Counted from the first letter of the stretch, positions 41,068 to 49,863 are shown. The stretch: 57,791 nt of DNA from Eubacteriales bacterium (GCA_030524205.1 JAUNGZ010000016.1:1-57791), one strand, 5' to 3'. Notes: generated by a model from the letters alone, not told the origin. Program-made: numbers and translations.

Positions 41068-42483
41068 ATGTCAGTACGAGTACAAGTGCAGAAATTCGGC
41101 AGCAAGCTCAGCAGCATGGTTATCCCCAACCTCGGCGCGTTCATCGCCTGGGGCCTGCTGACCGCGGTCGGCATCGCGATTGACAGCGACATGCTCCGCG
41201 GCTTCATCACCCCGATGCTCAATTATCTGCTTCCCCTTTTGATCGCGTTTGCGGGCGGCAAAATGGTGTACGACTACCGCGGCGGCGTGATCGGCACGGT
41301 GGCGACGATCGGCGTCATCATCGGCTCAAGCGTGACAATGTTCATCGGCGCGATGATCCTTGGCCCGCTCGCGGCCTGGCTGCTCAAGAAATTTGACCAG
41401 ATGCTCGACGGCCACATCCCGATGGGCTTCGAGCTGATCGTCAACAACTATTCGGTCGGCATCCTCGGCGCGATTCTGGGCGTGATCGGCTGCGTCTGGC
41501 TCGGGCCCGCGATCTCCTCGCTGACCAACGTGTTCGCCGGCGGCGTTGATTACCTCGTGCAGCACAACCTGCTGCCGCTGACCGCGCTGCTGATCGAACC
41601 GGCCAAGCCCCTGTTCCTGAATAACGCCATCGGTCAGGGCATCCTGACCCCGATGGGCACCACGCAGCTCGGCGAGCTGGGCAAGTCCGTTTTGTTCCTG
41701 CTCGAATCGAACCCCGGCCCCGGCATGGGCGTGCTGCTTGCTTACATGCTGTTCGGCAAGGGCACCTCGAAATCGTCCGCTTGGGGCGCTTCCATCATCC
41801 ACCTGTTCGGCGGCATCCACGAGATCTATTTCCCGTTCGTGCTGATGAACCCCATCCTCATTCTCCCGCTGATCCTCGGCGGCGCGTGCGGCACGCTGAT
41901 TTTCAACCTGCTGAACGTCGGTCTGCTGGGCGTTGCTTCCCCCGGCTCGATCATTTCCATCATGATCATGTCCGCCCCCGGCGACCAGTTCAAGATCATT
42001 CTGGGCGTGCTGGCGGCCTGTGCGGTCACGTTCCTGATCTCCATCCCGCTGGTCAAGCGCGCGGGCGGCGGCGACGATTCCTCGCTCAAGGAAGCCGCCA
42101 AGACCATGAACGAGCTCAAGGGCAAGCGCAGCCGCATCTCCTCCGTGTTTGAGGACGCGGCGGATACCTTCGATTTTGCCAAGGTCACCCGCATCGCGTA
42201 TGCGTGCGACGCCGGCATCGGCTCCTCCGCCATGGGCGCGACCGTTCTGCAGAAAAAGTGCAAGGCCGCGGGGCTGGACGACGTCAAGGTGTTCCACATC
42301 TCTATCGAAAACCTGCCGACCGACTGTCAGGTCGTCGTCACGCAGGAAATGCTGCTCGACCGCGCGAAGGGCGCGCAGCCGGACGCTTACTGCATCGCGG
42401 TGACCGACTTCCTCAACGCGCCGCAGTATGACGAGCTGATCGACAAGATCAAGCAGGCGCGCGGCGTAGGCGCAAAGGCCTAA
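41068..42483 (+). CDS. PTS EIICB component, mannitol/fructitol-like family
   Basis: The 471-aa permease has the mannitol-type EIIC (SSMVIPNLGAFIAWGLLTAV at the start, GIHEIYFPF with the conserved Glu, and IEPAKPLFLNNAIGQG). A linker leads to an EIIB domain with the phosphorylated Cys in YACDAGIGSSAMG. No IIA domain is fused; a separate EIIA lies 730 bp downstream. Family members take up mannitol or related alditols, but NanE and the oxidoreductase suggest another sugar here. GGAGGGTAAAAGA precedes ATG 41068. Confidence 0.92.
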   Translation: MSVRVQVQKFGSKLSSMVIPNLGAFIAWGLLTAVGIAIDSDMLRGFITPMLNYLLPLLIAFAGGKMVYDYRGGVIGTVATIGVIIGSSVTMFIGAMILGPLAAWLLKKFDQMLDGHIPMGFELIVNNYSVGILGAILGVIGCVWLGPAISSLTNVFAGGVDYLVQHNLLPLTALLIEPAKPLFLNNAIGQGILTPMGTTQLGELGKSVLFLLESNPGPGMGVLLAYMLFGKGTSKSSAWGASIIHLFGGIHEIYFPFVLMNPILILPLILGGACGTLIFNLLNVGLLGVASPGSIISIMIMSAPGDQFKIILGVLAACAVTFLISIPLVKRAGGGDDSSLKEAAKTMNELKGKRSRISSVFEDAADTFDFAKVTRIAYACDAGIGSSAMGATVLQKKCKAAGLDDVKVFHISIENLPTDCQVVVTQEMLLDRAKGAQPDAYCIAVTDFLNAPQYDELIDKIKQARGVGAKA

Positions 42484-42490
42484 GCGGAAA

Positions 42491-42523
42491 ACGGCGCCGC
42501 CCCTTTGCAGGCGGCGGCGCCGT
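42491..42523 (+). terminator. Strong hairpin between EIICB and HAD genes
   Basis: CGGCGCCGCC/GGCGGCGCCG is a perfect 10-bp stem, followed by TCGCTTTTACC. It may partly terminate the transcript or protect the upstream mRNA, so the permease would be made in excess over downstream genes. Confidence 0.6.
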
Positions 42524-42553
42524 CGCTTTTACCATTACGGAAACGGAGTCAGT

Positions 42554-43201
42554 ATGCTGAAAACAATTATTATGGACTTCGACGGTCTGATTGTCGACAC
42601 GGAGGTCGTCTGGTATCAGATCTATGTCGAATGGCTGCGGGAGCAGAAGGACTACGCGCTTACCGTGCAGGAATTCCTGACCTGCGTCGGTTCGACCCCC
42701 GAGGACCTGTTCGACAAGCTCGACCGCGGCGGCATCCACGTCGACCGGGCGCAGTTCGCCCGCGACACGACCGCGCGGTTTCTCGAGGAAAGCGCGTTCC
42801 TGCCGGCCAAGCACGGCGTGGAGGATTTCCTGCGCGCGGCCAAGGAAAACGGGCTGTACGTTTCGCTCGCCACCTCGGCCGGGCTGAAAAAGCCGACCGT
42901 CCACCTTGAACGGCTCGGCCTGATGCGGTATTTCGACCTGCTGGTCACCGCCGAGGACGTCGAGCGCGTCAAGCCTTATCCCGACCTGTTCCTGAAAACG
43001 GCGGAAAAGCTCGGCTGCTCCCCCGCCGAATGTCTGGTGGTCGAGGATTCGCTCAACGGGCTGACGGCGGGCCGGAACGCCGGTATGCGCGTGCTGATCG
43101 TGCCGAACGACGTGACGCGCTACTGCGCCTTTGAAGGACAGTACCGGCTGTGCGGTTCGCTTGCCGACGTGGACGTGCCTGCGCTCATCGCAGATTTTTA
43201 G
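42554..43201 (+). CDS. HAD-superfamily phosphatase / beta-phosphoglucomutase-like
   Basis: The 215-aa HAD hydrolase has DXD nucleophile motif IIMDFDGLIVDTE. The phosphate-binding Thr/Ser loop is VSLATSAGLKKP. The Lys is in ERVKPYPDLFLK, with the closing acidic motif CLVVEDSLNG. The cap domain is small and alpha-helical, as in beta-phosphoglucomutase and sugar-phosphate phosphatases. It lies inside the sugar operon and may dephosphorylate or isomerise the PTS product. Substrate is not identified. Confidence 0.88.
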   Translation: MLKTIIMDFDGLIVDTEVVWYQIYVEWLREQKDYALTVQEFLTCVGSTPEDLFDKLDRGGIHVDRAQFARDTTARFLEESAFLPAKHGVEDFLRAAKENGLYVSLATSAGLKKPTVHLERLGLMRYFDLLVTAEDVERVKPYPDLFLKTAEKLGCSPAECLVVEDSLNGLTAGRNAGMRVLIVPNDVTRYCAFEGQYRLCGSLADVDVPALIADF

Positions 43202-43216
43202 GAGGTATTTCATACA

Positions 43217-43657
43217 ATGCTGCTAGAAAAGATCACGGCAGAGGACGTGCAGATCGCCCTTTCGGCCGCGGACTGGGAGGACGCGATCCGCAAAGCGGCG
43301 GCCCCCCTCGCGGCGCAGGGCGCCATCGAGCAGAGCTATGTGGAGGGCATGATCGAGTCCGTTCACAAAAACGGCCCGTATTTCGTGCTGGCCAAGGGGC
43401 TTGCGCTCGCGCACGCCCGCCCCGAATGCGGCGCCAACCGCTTGGCGCTGAATTTTACGACGTTTGATCCCCCCGTGTCGTTCGGCGCGGGCGACAACGA
43501 CCCCGTCCGGCTGATCATCACGCTGGCCGCGACCGATCCTGACAGCCACATCGACCTGCTCGGCGAATTGGCCGAAGTGCTGATGGACGACACGCGCATG
43601 CAGCAGCTGTTCGACGCGCCCTCTCCCGATGCGTTCCGCGCGCTGCTGCTCGCCTGA
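43217..43657 (+). CDS. PTS EIIA component, mannitol/fructose family
   Basis: The 146-aa domain accepts phosphate from HPr and passes it to the EIIB Cys. The active-site His lies in KGLALAHARPECGAN. The overall fold, MLLEKITAEDVQIALSA then SVHKNGPYFVLA, matches PTS_EIIA type 2. GGAGGTATTTC precedes ATG 43217. It is the missing IIA partner of the EIICB gene upstream. Confidence 0.93.
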   Translation: MLLEKITAEDVQIALSAADWEDAIRKAAAPLAAQGAIEQSYVEGMIESVHKNGPYFVLAKGLALAHARPECGANRLALNFTTFDPPVSFGAGDNDPVRLIITLAATDPDSHIDLLGELAEVLMDDTRMQQLFDAPSPDAFRALLLA

Positions 43658-43678
43658 TCCGCCCCGGAAAAGGAATGA

Positions 43679-44563
43679 ATGCAAATGGTTTTGTGCTTTG
43701 ACATCGGCGGCACCTCGATCAAATACGGGCTGGCGCACGACCCCGGCGGCCAGATCGTCTTTTCCGCCCGCTGGGAAACGCCGACCGACGCCAAGACCCT
43801 GCGCGGCCCGGGCGTCGAGCGCAAGCTGCTCGACCTGATAGGCGGCCTGCGCGGCAAATACAGCCCCACGGGCGTCGCGATCTCGACCGCCGGCATGGTC
43901 GACCACCGCACGGGCGCGATCCTGTACGCCAACGAGAATATTCCCGATTACACGGGCCGCAACCTCAAAACGGCGGTGGAAAACGCGTTCGGCCTGCCCT
44001 GCGCGGTCGAAAACGACGTGAACGCCGCCGCCCTCGGAGAAGCCGCCTACGGCGCGGGCCGGGGCACGGACAGCGTGCTCTGCCTGACGGTGGGCACGGG
44101 CGTCGGCGGCGCGGTCGTGCTGGACGGCAAAATCTGGCACGGCCACGGCGGCAGCGCGGGCGAGGTGGGCTATCTGCCGCTCGGCGGCAGCACGCTCGAA
44201 GAGCAGGCTTCCACCACCGCGCTCGTGCGCCGCGTGCGCAATGAAACGGGAGAAACGCTTGACGGCAAACAGATCTTCAGCCGTGCGCAGGCGGGCGACG
44301 AGATCTGCACCCGCGCGATCGGCGATATGTGCGAAAAGCTGGCGCAGGGCGTCGCGTCCTGCCTGTGCGTGCTCGACCCTGCGGTCGTCGTGCTGGGCGG
44401 CGGCATTATGGCGCAGACCACGTATCTGCGGCCGCTGCTGGAAACGCAGCTCCGGCGCTTCGCTAACCCCTTTGTGCTGTCGCACACCACGCTCGCGTTT
44501 GCCGAGCTGGGCAACAGCGCGGGCATGGCGGGCGCGTTCCGCCTATTGCAGCAGTCAAAATAG
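43679..44563 (+). CDS. ROK-family sugar kinase
   Basis: The 294-aa kinase has the ATP phosphate loop CFDIGGTSIKYG and the second ATP motif VLCLTVGTGVGGAVVLDG. The sugar-binding EVGYLPLGG is present. The zinc-binding CXCG motif of many ROK proteins is missing; STLEEQAST stands in its place. No DNA-binding domain is present. Together with NanE it could phosphorylate ManNAc or a related hexosamine (NanK-like). It ends the sugar operon. AAAAGGAATGA precedes ATG 43679. Confidence 0.88.
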   Translation: MQMVLCFDIGGTSIKYGLAHDPGGQIVFSARWETPTDAKTLRGPGVERKLLDLIGGLRGKYSPTGVAISTAGMVDHRTGAILYANENIPDYTGRNLKTAVENAFGLPCAVENDVNAAALGEAAYGAGRGTDSVLCLTVGTGVGGAVVLDGKIWHGHGGSAGEVGYLPLGGSTLEEQASTTALVRRVRNETGETLDGKQIFSRAQAGDEICTRAIGDMCEKLAQGVASCLCVLDPAVVVLGGGIMAQTTYLRPLLETQLRRFANPFVLSHTTLAFAELGNSAGMAGAFRLLQQSK

Positions 44564-44627
44564 TCACGCCTCCGCATCGCGGTCCGCACGGCGCCATCCC
44601 CCCTCCGCCGTGCGCCGCGTGTGCATG

Positions 44628-44661
44628 AAAAGCGCCCCTTCTTTTGAAGGGGCGCTTTTTT
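44628..44661 (+). terminator. Terminator of the sugar operon
   Basis: AAAAGCGCCCCTTC/GAAGGGGCGCTTTT, perfect 14-bp stem, followed by TT, about 65 nt past the ROK stop. Confidence 0.85.
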
Positions 44662-44685
44662 GCGCGCAAGCGTGGTCGCGATCGA

Positions 44686-44722
44686 GAGACTGCGCGAAAA
44701 ACTGTGTTTTTCGCGCAGTCTC
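44686..44722 (-). terminator. Hairpin at the 3' end of the dus gene
   Basis: A perfect 16-bp stem, GAGACTGCGCGAAAAA/TTTTTCGCGCAGTCTC with a 5-nt loop, starts inside the dus stop codon. It lacks a downstream U-tract on the minus strand. It resembles hairpin 1 of the stem-loop modules in position (right at a stop), but the conserved linkers are absent. Confidence 0.6.
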
Positions 44723-45689
44723 ACGCGGGCCGGAACCAGCCGGGGACGGCGTCGTCCAGCAGGTCGAGGTCGCGGAACACAGCCGCCGCCGCGGCCTCAT
44801 ACGCGCGCGGGTCGCCCGATTTGCGCAGCGCCTTGCCGTGCCTTTCGCTGTCCGCGAACAGGTTGATGTGGTAAAACCAAATCTCCTTCATGCGCAGCAT
44901 GGCGATCCGCCGGTCGCCGAAGGCGTCGCAGTACCGCCCGTACAGCGCGTTATGGAAGGCCTCGAGCGTCCGCTTGTCCGCCCGCGCGCCGCCGCGCAGC
45001 CGCGTGACGAGCGAGGGATCGGCGATCAGCCCGCGCCCCAGCATCAGTGCGGACAGCGCCGGACAGCGCGTTTCGACCGCGCGCGCGTCCGCCTGACAAA
45101 CCACGTCGCCGTTATAGCAGACCGGCATGCGGCACCGGGGCAGCGCGGCGGCAAACTCCGCCTCCCGCACGCGTCCCTTATAAAAATCCTGCCGCACGCG
45201 CGGGTGGATGGTCAGCTCCGCGATGGGATATCGGTTATAAACGGCGAGCAGACGGTCAAACTCGGCGGGGTCGCGCACGCCCAGCCGCGTTTTGACCGAA
45301 ATTTTGACCGCGCACGCCGCGAACACCGCGTCGAAAAAGCGGTCGAGCGCTTCCGGGTCGGCCAGAAAGCCCGCGCCCTTGCCCTTGGCGGTCACCGTAC
45401 CGGACGGACAGCCCAAATTGAGGTTGACCTCGCCGTAGCCGAGCGCGGCCAGCGCGTTCGCGCACCAGATAAAGTCGGCCGCGTTTTTGGTCAAAAGCTG
45501 CGGCACGGCGGGCACGCCCGCATTGGCCTCGGGCGCGACGTCGCGTTTTTGGCGCGGCGTCAGCCGCTCCTGCGCGGTCGGGGTGATAAAGGGCATAAAA
45601 TATTTGTCAACGCCCGGAAAATATTCGCGGTGCGTGCGCCGGTACACAGCGCTTGTCACGCCCTCCATCGGGGCGAAATAATACTGCAT
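44721..45689 (-). CDS. dus: tRNA-dihydrouridine synthase
   Basis: The 322-aa flavoenzyme reduces uridine to dihydrouridine in the tRNA D-loop. FMN-barrel motifs are FAPMEGVTSAVYRRTH at the start, the catalytic Cys in NLGCPSGTVTAKGKGAG, the KISVKTRLG strand, and CYNGDVVCQADA and LMLGRGLIADP. Start 45689 (MQYYFAP) follows AGGGAAGG. An upstream in-frame start at 45755 overlaps the promoter. It is monocistronic. Confidence 0.9.
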   Translation of the reverse strand: MQYYFAPMEGVTSAVYRRTHREYFPGVDKYFMPFITPTAQERLTPRQKRDVAPEANAGVPAVPQLLTKNAADFIWCANALAALGYGEVNLNLGCPSGTVTAKGKGAGFLADPEALDRFFDAVFAACAVKISVKTRLGVRDPAEFDRLLAVYNRYPIAELTIHPRVRQDFYKGRVREAEFAAALPRCRMPVCYNGDVVCQADARAVETRCPALSALMLGRGLIADPSLVTRLRGGARADKRTLEAFHNALYGRYCDAFGDRRIAMLRMKEIWFYHINLFADSERHGKALRKSGDPRAYEAAAAAVFRDLDLLDDAVPGWFRPA

Positions 45690-45722
45690 GGGCCTTCCCT
45701 CTTTCGCTGCTGCTGTGCTTCC

Positions 45723-45751
45723 ATTATAGCGGCTGCGCGGCAAGCAGGCAA
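45723..45751 (-). promoter_or_regulatory. Promoter of dus
   Basis: TTGCCT (45746-45751) and TATAAT (45723-45728), 17-bp spacer on the minus strand. Further upstream, 45752-45877 has TCGCCG/CGGCGA and CGGCCGCG/CGCGGCCG inverted repeats after the spoVAE stop. Confidence 0.78.
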
Positions 45752-45877
45752 GCAAAAGAGCGGCGCATTCTCAATCGCGGCCACGCTGCACGCATTATAA
45801 TCGCCGCACGGCGACGAAATAGGGATAGCGGGCTACGGCCGCGAGCGAATATTCCGACTTCTGCGCGCGGCCGAAGC

Positions 45878-46243
45878 TTAGCTTTTCGATTTCGGCTTGG
45901 CGATCAGCGCGAACAGGCAGCCGAACACGATCGCCGCCGCGATGCCGCCCGCCGCGCCCGTCACGCCGCCGGTGAACACGCCCAAAAGCCCCGACTCCCC
46001 GACCGCTTTGGCAACGCCCTTGGCCAGCGAATAGCCAAAGCCCAAAAGCGGCACGGTCGCGCCCGCGCCCGCGTAATCCACAACCGGCTGGTACACGCCG
46101 ACGCCCTGCAAAATAACGCCGAGCACGACAAGCGAAACCAAAATACGCGCCGGAGTGAGCTTGGTCTTGTCAATAAACACCTGACAAACCGCGCAGATCG
46201 CGCCGCCGACCCAAAAGGCGTTTACATATTCCATCCAGTTCAT
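45878..46243 (-). CDS. spoVAE: Stage V sporulation protein AE
   Basis: The 121-aa membrane protein has three to four hydrophobic segments: FWVGGAICAVCQVFIDKTKL, ILVSLVVLGVILQGVGVYQP, and the glycine-rich GVFTGGVTGAAGGIAAAIVF. It belongs to the SpoVAC/SpoVAE family, part of the dipicolinic-acid channel of forespores. It overlaps the spoVAD end by ATGA and is last of spoVAC-AD-AE. The conserved trio indicates an endospore former. Confidence 0.93.
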   Translation of the reverse strand: MNWMEYVNAFWVGGAICAVCQVFIDKTKLTPARILVSLVVLGVILQGVGVYQPVVDYAGAGATVPLLGFGYSLAKGVAKAVGESGLLGVFTGGVTGAAGGIAAAIVFGCLFALIAKPKSKS

Positions 46244-47256
46244 GCCTCGCTCCTTTCGATGACGACCGCGTGGCAGATGCCCGCGATCGGCTGCCCCTGC
46301 TGCACCGAGGTCGGGCTCATCATCGCGCCCGTGCCCGCGAAGACCAGACGCTTTATTTTGCCGCTCTGCATATCGCGCAGCAGCGGTCCGCACAAAACGG
46401 CCGCCGAGCAGCCGCAGCCTGACCCGCCCGCGTGCGCGTCCTGCTCGTCGCCGAACAGCAGGCTGCCGCAGTCCGAATAGACGGGCGACAGGTCGATCCC
46501 GTCCTGCCGGAACAGCGTCAGCAGGATGTCCGCGCCTACATGGCCGAGGTCGCCGGTCACGATGCAGTCAAAATCGCGCGGCGCAGCGTCCAGATCGTCG
46601 AGCAGGGTTTTGAGCGTGTCGTAGGCGGCGGGGGCCATCGCCGCCCCCATATTGTTCGCGTCCTTCACGCCCAGCTCGACCATTTTGCCGAACAGCGCGT
46701 GCGTCACGCGCAGGCTGCCCGAGCCCTTGCACCCTAAAACCGCCGCGCCCGCCGCCGTGGCCGTCCACTGGGCGGTCGGCGTGCGCTGTCCGCCGTAGGC
46801 CAGCGGGAAACGGTACTGCCGCTCGGCCGAGCAGAAATGCGACGAGGCCGAGGCGACCAGCCGTCTGGCCGCGCCGCCCTCGACCAGACAAGCGCCGAGC
46901 GCCAGCCCCTGCGCCATCGTCGAGCAGGCGCCGTACTGGCCGAGATACGGCACGTTTGAATCGACCGAGGCAAGGAACGAGCCGATGCACTGGTTGAGCA
47001 GGTCGCCCGCCAAAATGAAGTCCAAATCGTTTTTTTGCAGCGCGCCCTTTTTCAGCGCCATTTCAATCGCGGTTTTTTGCAGGCGGCTCTCGGCCAGCTC
47101 CCACGATTTTTCCCCCATGCGGTCGTCCTCGGTCACATAGTCGAACTGGGCGCCGAGCGGCCCGTCGCCCTCCTTTTTTCCCACCGCCGCCGCGTGCGAC
47201 AGCAGCACGGGCTTCTTGCCGAATTTGAGCGTGCGCTGTCCGGTGCGCTCGATCAT
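46240..47256 (-). CDS. spoVAD: Stage V sporulation protein AD
   Basis: The 338-aa thiolase-fold protein is the soluble DPA-binding component of the SpoVA channel. Signature segments are SWELAESRLQKTAIEMALKK, YGACSTMAQGLALGACLVEG with the thiolase-like Cys, SHFCSAERQYRFPLAYGGQR and GDLGHVGADIL. It is peripherally attached to the inner spore membrane. Start and stop overlap spoVAC and spoVAE. Length is normal. Confidence 0.96.
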   Translation of the reverse strand: MIERTGQRTLKFGKKPVLLSHAAAVGKKEGDGPLGAQFDYVTEDDRMGEKSWELAESRLQKTAIEMALKKGALQKNDLDFILAGDLLNQCIGSFLASVDSNVPYLGQYGACSTMAQGLALGACLVEGGAARRLVASASSHFCSAERQYRFPLAYGGQRTPTAQWTATAAGAAVLGCKGSGSLRVTHALFGKMVELGVKDANNMGAAMAPAAYDTLKTLLDDLDAAPRDFDCIVTGDLGHVGADILLTLFRQDGIDLSPVYSDCGSLLFGDEQDAHAGGSGCGCSAAVLCGPLLRDMQSGKIKRLVFAGTGAMMSPTSVQQGQPIAGICHAVVIERSEA

Positions 47257-47705
47257 GCCGCGCCGCCTCCCCCCATAAACAAAAGCACCAGCCCGTAAAT
47301 CACGCTGGCCGAAATACCGTACACCAGCACCGGCCCGGCGATGGCGAACAGCTTGGCGCCAAGGCCCAGAACCAGCCCCTCGCTTTTAAACTCCATCGCG
47401 GGCGAAACGATGGCGTTGGCAAAGCCCGTGATCGGCACGATCGTGCCCGCGCCCGCGTGCTTGGCCAGTTTATCGTACAGATGCAGGCAGGTCAGCAGCG
47501 CGCCGAGGAACACCATCGTGATCGCGGTCGCGGCCGCGGCGTCCGCCGTGTCCATGCCGCGCGACTGCCAAAAATTGCTTACGCCCTCGCCGACCGTACA
47601 GATCGCGCCGCCAAATAAAAACGCCTTCAGGCAATCCTTCCACAGCGGTGAGTTCGGGCTTTTCTGCTCCAGCAGCTGCTGGTATTGCTGTTTGTCCAGC
47701 TTCAT
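47253..47705 (-). CDS. spoVAC: Stage V sporulation protein AC
   Basis: The 150-aa membrane protein has a helical N-terminus (MKLDKQQYQQLLEQKSPN) and four hydrophobic segments (AFLFGGAICTVGEGVSNFW and ISASVIYGLVLLFMGGGG among them). It forms the mechanosensitive part of the SpoVA channel, releasing DPA on germination. Start 47705 has GGGGAG 8 nt upstream; the ATG at 47711 is too close. It is the first gene of the trio. I could not identify a sigma-G promoter with confidence in 47706-47864. Confidence 0.94.
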   Translation of the reverse strand: MKLDKQQYQQLLEQKSPNSPLWKDCLKAFLFGGAICTVGEGVSNFWQSRGMDTADAAAATAITMVFLGALLTCLHLYDKLAKHAGAGTIVPITGFANAIVSPAMEFKSEGLVLGLGAKLFAIAGPVLVYGISASVIYGLVLLFMGGGGAA

Positions 47706-47864
47706 GCGCATTTCTCCCCTTCTTGTTTTGGGGTATTTTGCGCGGGAATCGGTATATTATCCATCTGGCATTATAAAATAAACGCAAATTGGATATTTCA
47801 AACATGCCAATAACGGATTATCATAACAGCATAACAAAACCGATTCTCCAAGGGGGCATTCACC

Positions 47865-48455
47865 ATGAAAAACAAAAAGCTGACGCTGTACGATATCGTC
47901 ATGACCGGCCTGCTGGCGGCGGTCGTGTTCGTTACGACGATGTTCCTGTCCATCCGCATCCCCACGCCGACCGGCACGGTGATGATCAAGCTGGCAAACG
48001 CCTTCGTGCTGCTGTGCGGCCTGCTGCTCGGGCCGGTGCGCGGCGGGCTGGCGGCGGGCTTCGGCTCGATGATCTTCGACCTGATGACGCCCGAGTATGT
48101 GCCCGAGGCGTGGCTGACCTTCATCCGCTTTTTCCTGATGGCATACCTGTGCGGGCTGATCGCCCACTGGGCGGGCGCGCGGGCGCGCAAGTTCAGCCGC
48201 AATCTTGTGGCGGCGGTCAGCGGCGCGCTGTTTTCGACCGTGTTTTATGTGGCGCAGAACGTCATTTTCCTTATGCTGGGCGGCTCGGCGCTCGGGCCCG
48301 CGTTTATTGCGAACATCCCGAAGTTTTTGACCTCCCCGCCGAACACGGTCATTGCGGTCGTGGTTTCGCTGGTGCTGCTGCCGCCGCTGCAAAAGGCGAT
48401 TTCGCACACCGCGTTCGGCCGCCAGACGGCGGAGGCCGCGCCCAAATCCAACTGA
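47865..48455 (+). CDS. ECF transporter S component, substrate unknown
   Basis: The 196-aa protein has five to six membrane segments, starting with the S-component motif LTLYDIVMTGLLAAVVFVTT, followed by GLLLGPVRGGLAAGFGSMIF. The end segment is NTVIAVVVSLVLLPPLQKAI. S components bind vitamins or metals and dock on a shared EcfAAT module, not seen here. AAGGGGGCATTCACC precedes ATG 47865. No riboswitch was recognised in the short leader, so the vitamin cannot be named. Confidence 0.85.
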   Translation: MKNKKLTLYDIVMTGLLAAVVFVTTMFLSIRIPTPTGTVMIKLANAFVLLCGLLLGPVRGGLAAGFGSMIFDLMTPEYVPEAWLTFIRFFLMAYLCGLIAHWAGARARKFSRNLVAAVSGALFSTVFYVAQNVIFLMLGGSALGPAFIANIPKFLTSPPNTVIAVVVSLVLLPPLQKAISHTAFGRQTAEAAPKSN

Positions 48456-48486
48456 ACAAATATGCCGGTTTTGATAACCGGACGGC

Positions 48487-48517
48487 AAAAGCGCGCGTCA
48501 AAATGACGCGCGCTTTT
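48487..48517. terminator. Bidirectional terminator between ECF S and MFS genes
   Basis: AAAAGCGCGCGTCA/TGACGCGCGCTTTT, perfect 14-bp stem with an AAA loop, followed by T. Confidence 0.88.
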
Positions 48518-48555
48518 TCGCAAATTTATTGGATGCGCCCGGTTTCCGGCCTTTT

Positions 48556-49728
48556 TCAATGCGGTTCTGCCGCGTCAGGACGGGGCTCGCGCCGTTCTGT
48601 TCCGCACAGGAGCAGCAGCGCCGCGCACACAAACATGCCCGCGACCGCGGCCGTAATGCTCATCATGCCCGCGTGAATGCCGAAGGCCGAGGCGACCGCG
48701 CCGACGATATAGGGCATCAAAATCGCGCCGACGCCCGCCGCAGGCAGCATGACGCCCACGCCCGCGCTCGACAGCGATTTGCCCGCGCTCGCCACCGTGG
48801 TCGGGTTGACGCCCGCGATCGCCGCGCCGAACAGGGCGAGCAGCGCGAGCGCCGCGCCCGGCGTGCGCGCCCGCAGCAGCAGGATGTACGCGGCGACGCA
48901 GCCCGCCGTCATCACCGTCAGCGCGCGCGACCCGTTTTCGACATGCAGCACAAGCGCGATGAACAGCCGGCCAACCAGCATCGCGCCCCAGATCACGGTG
49001 ACCGTGAGCTGTCCCGCCGCGCCGGACAGGATGCCCGTGTCCTTAAAATACGTCACCATCCAGCCGGTAACGGCGATTTCGGTGCAGTTCTGGAAGAACA
49101 GCAGCGCGGTCAGCAGCCAAAAGCGGCGCGAGCGGAGGAAATCCCACTGTCCCGCGCCGGCGGCGGCACGGCTGACGCGCCGCGGCAGGCGGCCCCGGTA
49201 ATAGCAGAGCCACAGCAGCGCGCCGCACACGGCCAGCCCCAGCATGGGCGCGCGCCAGTGCAGCAGTCCCAAGGCCGCGATCAGCAGCGGGCACAGCAGC
49301 GAGCCGAGCGCAAACCGCGCGTGCGCCAGAATCATGCCCTGCGTGCGGTTTTCCGCCGCGATGGCGACGAGCACGCTGTCCGTATTGAGCACGCAGCCCT
49401 TGGCCGCGCCGACCAGCGCGAACGCCGCGAGCAGCAGCCACGGATTGCCGGTCAGCGCCATGGCGAGGTAGCCCGCCGCGCCGCCGACGGTCAGCAGCAG
49501 CGCGGTGCTGCGCATGCCGCGCCGGATGGTCAGCAGCCCGGTGGTAAAGCCGGAAAGCAGGTTGCCCACGCTGAGCGCGGCCAGCAGAATGCCGCCCCAT
49601 TCGTATCCCAGCGCATAGCGGTCCTGCAAAAGCGCCATGACCACGCCGCTGCTCGACCCCAGCAGGCCGCCGAGCAGCATCGTGCGGTCCGCGCAGCGCA
49701 CAAACCGCCGCGATTGAAAGGTTTGCAT
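48556..49728 (-). CDS. MFS transporter
   Basis: The 390-aa protein has twelve membrane segments. TGLLTIRRGMRSTALLLTVG fits the MFS TM2-3 loop. FALVGAAKGCVLNTDSVLVA and the second-half VNPTTVASAGKSLSSAGVGV resemble sugar-type carriers of the FucP/NagP clade, but the substrate is unassigned. ATG 49728 is chosen, 8 nt after GGGGG; the GTG just before is possible. It is monocistronic and opposite the ECF S gene. Confidence 0.82.
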   Translation of the reverse strand: MQTFQSRRFVRCADRTMLLGGLLGSSSGVVMALLQDRYALGYEWGGILLAALSVGNLLSGFTTGLLTIRRGMRSTALLLTVGGAAGYLAMALTGNPWLLLAAFALVGAAKGCVLNTDSVLVAIAAENRTQGMILAHARFALGSLLCPLLIAALGLLHWRAPMLGLAVCGALLWLCYYRGRLPRRVSRAAAGAGQWDFLRSRRFWLLTALLFFQNCTEIAVTGWMVTYFKDTGILSGAAGQLTVTVIWGAMLVGRLFIALVLHVENGSRALTVMTAGCVAAYILLLRARTPGAALALLALFGAAIAGVNPTTVASAGKSLSSAGVGVMLPAAGVGAILMPYIVGAVASAFGIHAGMMSITAAVAGMFVCAALLLLCGTERREPRPDAAEPH

Positions 49729-49761
49729 CACCCGTTCCCCCGATCCGTTTGTTCTCGTACC

Positions 49762-49790
49762 AGTTTACACCCGGTACCGCTCCCGCGCAA
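49762..49790 (-). promoter_or_regulatory. Promoter of the MFS gene
   Basis: TTGCGC (49785-49790) and TAAACT (49762-49767), 17-bp spacer on the minus strand. Confidence 0.55.
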
Positions 49791-49804
49791 GAGCGGGCAT
49801 GAAA

Positions 49805-49833
49805 AAAACGCCGCTTTTCTCGGGCGGCGTTTT
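49805..49833 (-). terminator. Terminator after tyrA
   Basis: AAAACGCCGC/GCGGCGTTTT, 10-bp stem followed by TTT on the minus strand, 31 nt past the tyrA stop. It is just upstream of the MFS promoter. Confidence 0.82.
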
Positions 49834-49863
49834 GACGGTCCGTCAGCCGGTGCAAGCCGGGCT

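Noticed and set aside
40016-44563. Sialic-acid catabolism operon
   Set aside because: No NanA lyase, sialidase, sialic acid transporter or NagA/NagB is present; only NanE and a ROK kinase fit, so the substrate is left open.
47706-47864. Sigma-G promoter for spoVAC
   Set aside because: AT-rich stretches exist, but I could not find -35/-10 elements close enough to the sigma-G consensus to report.
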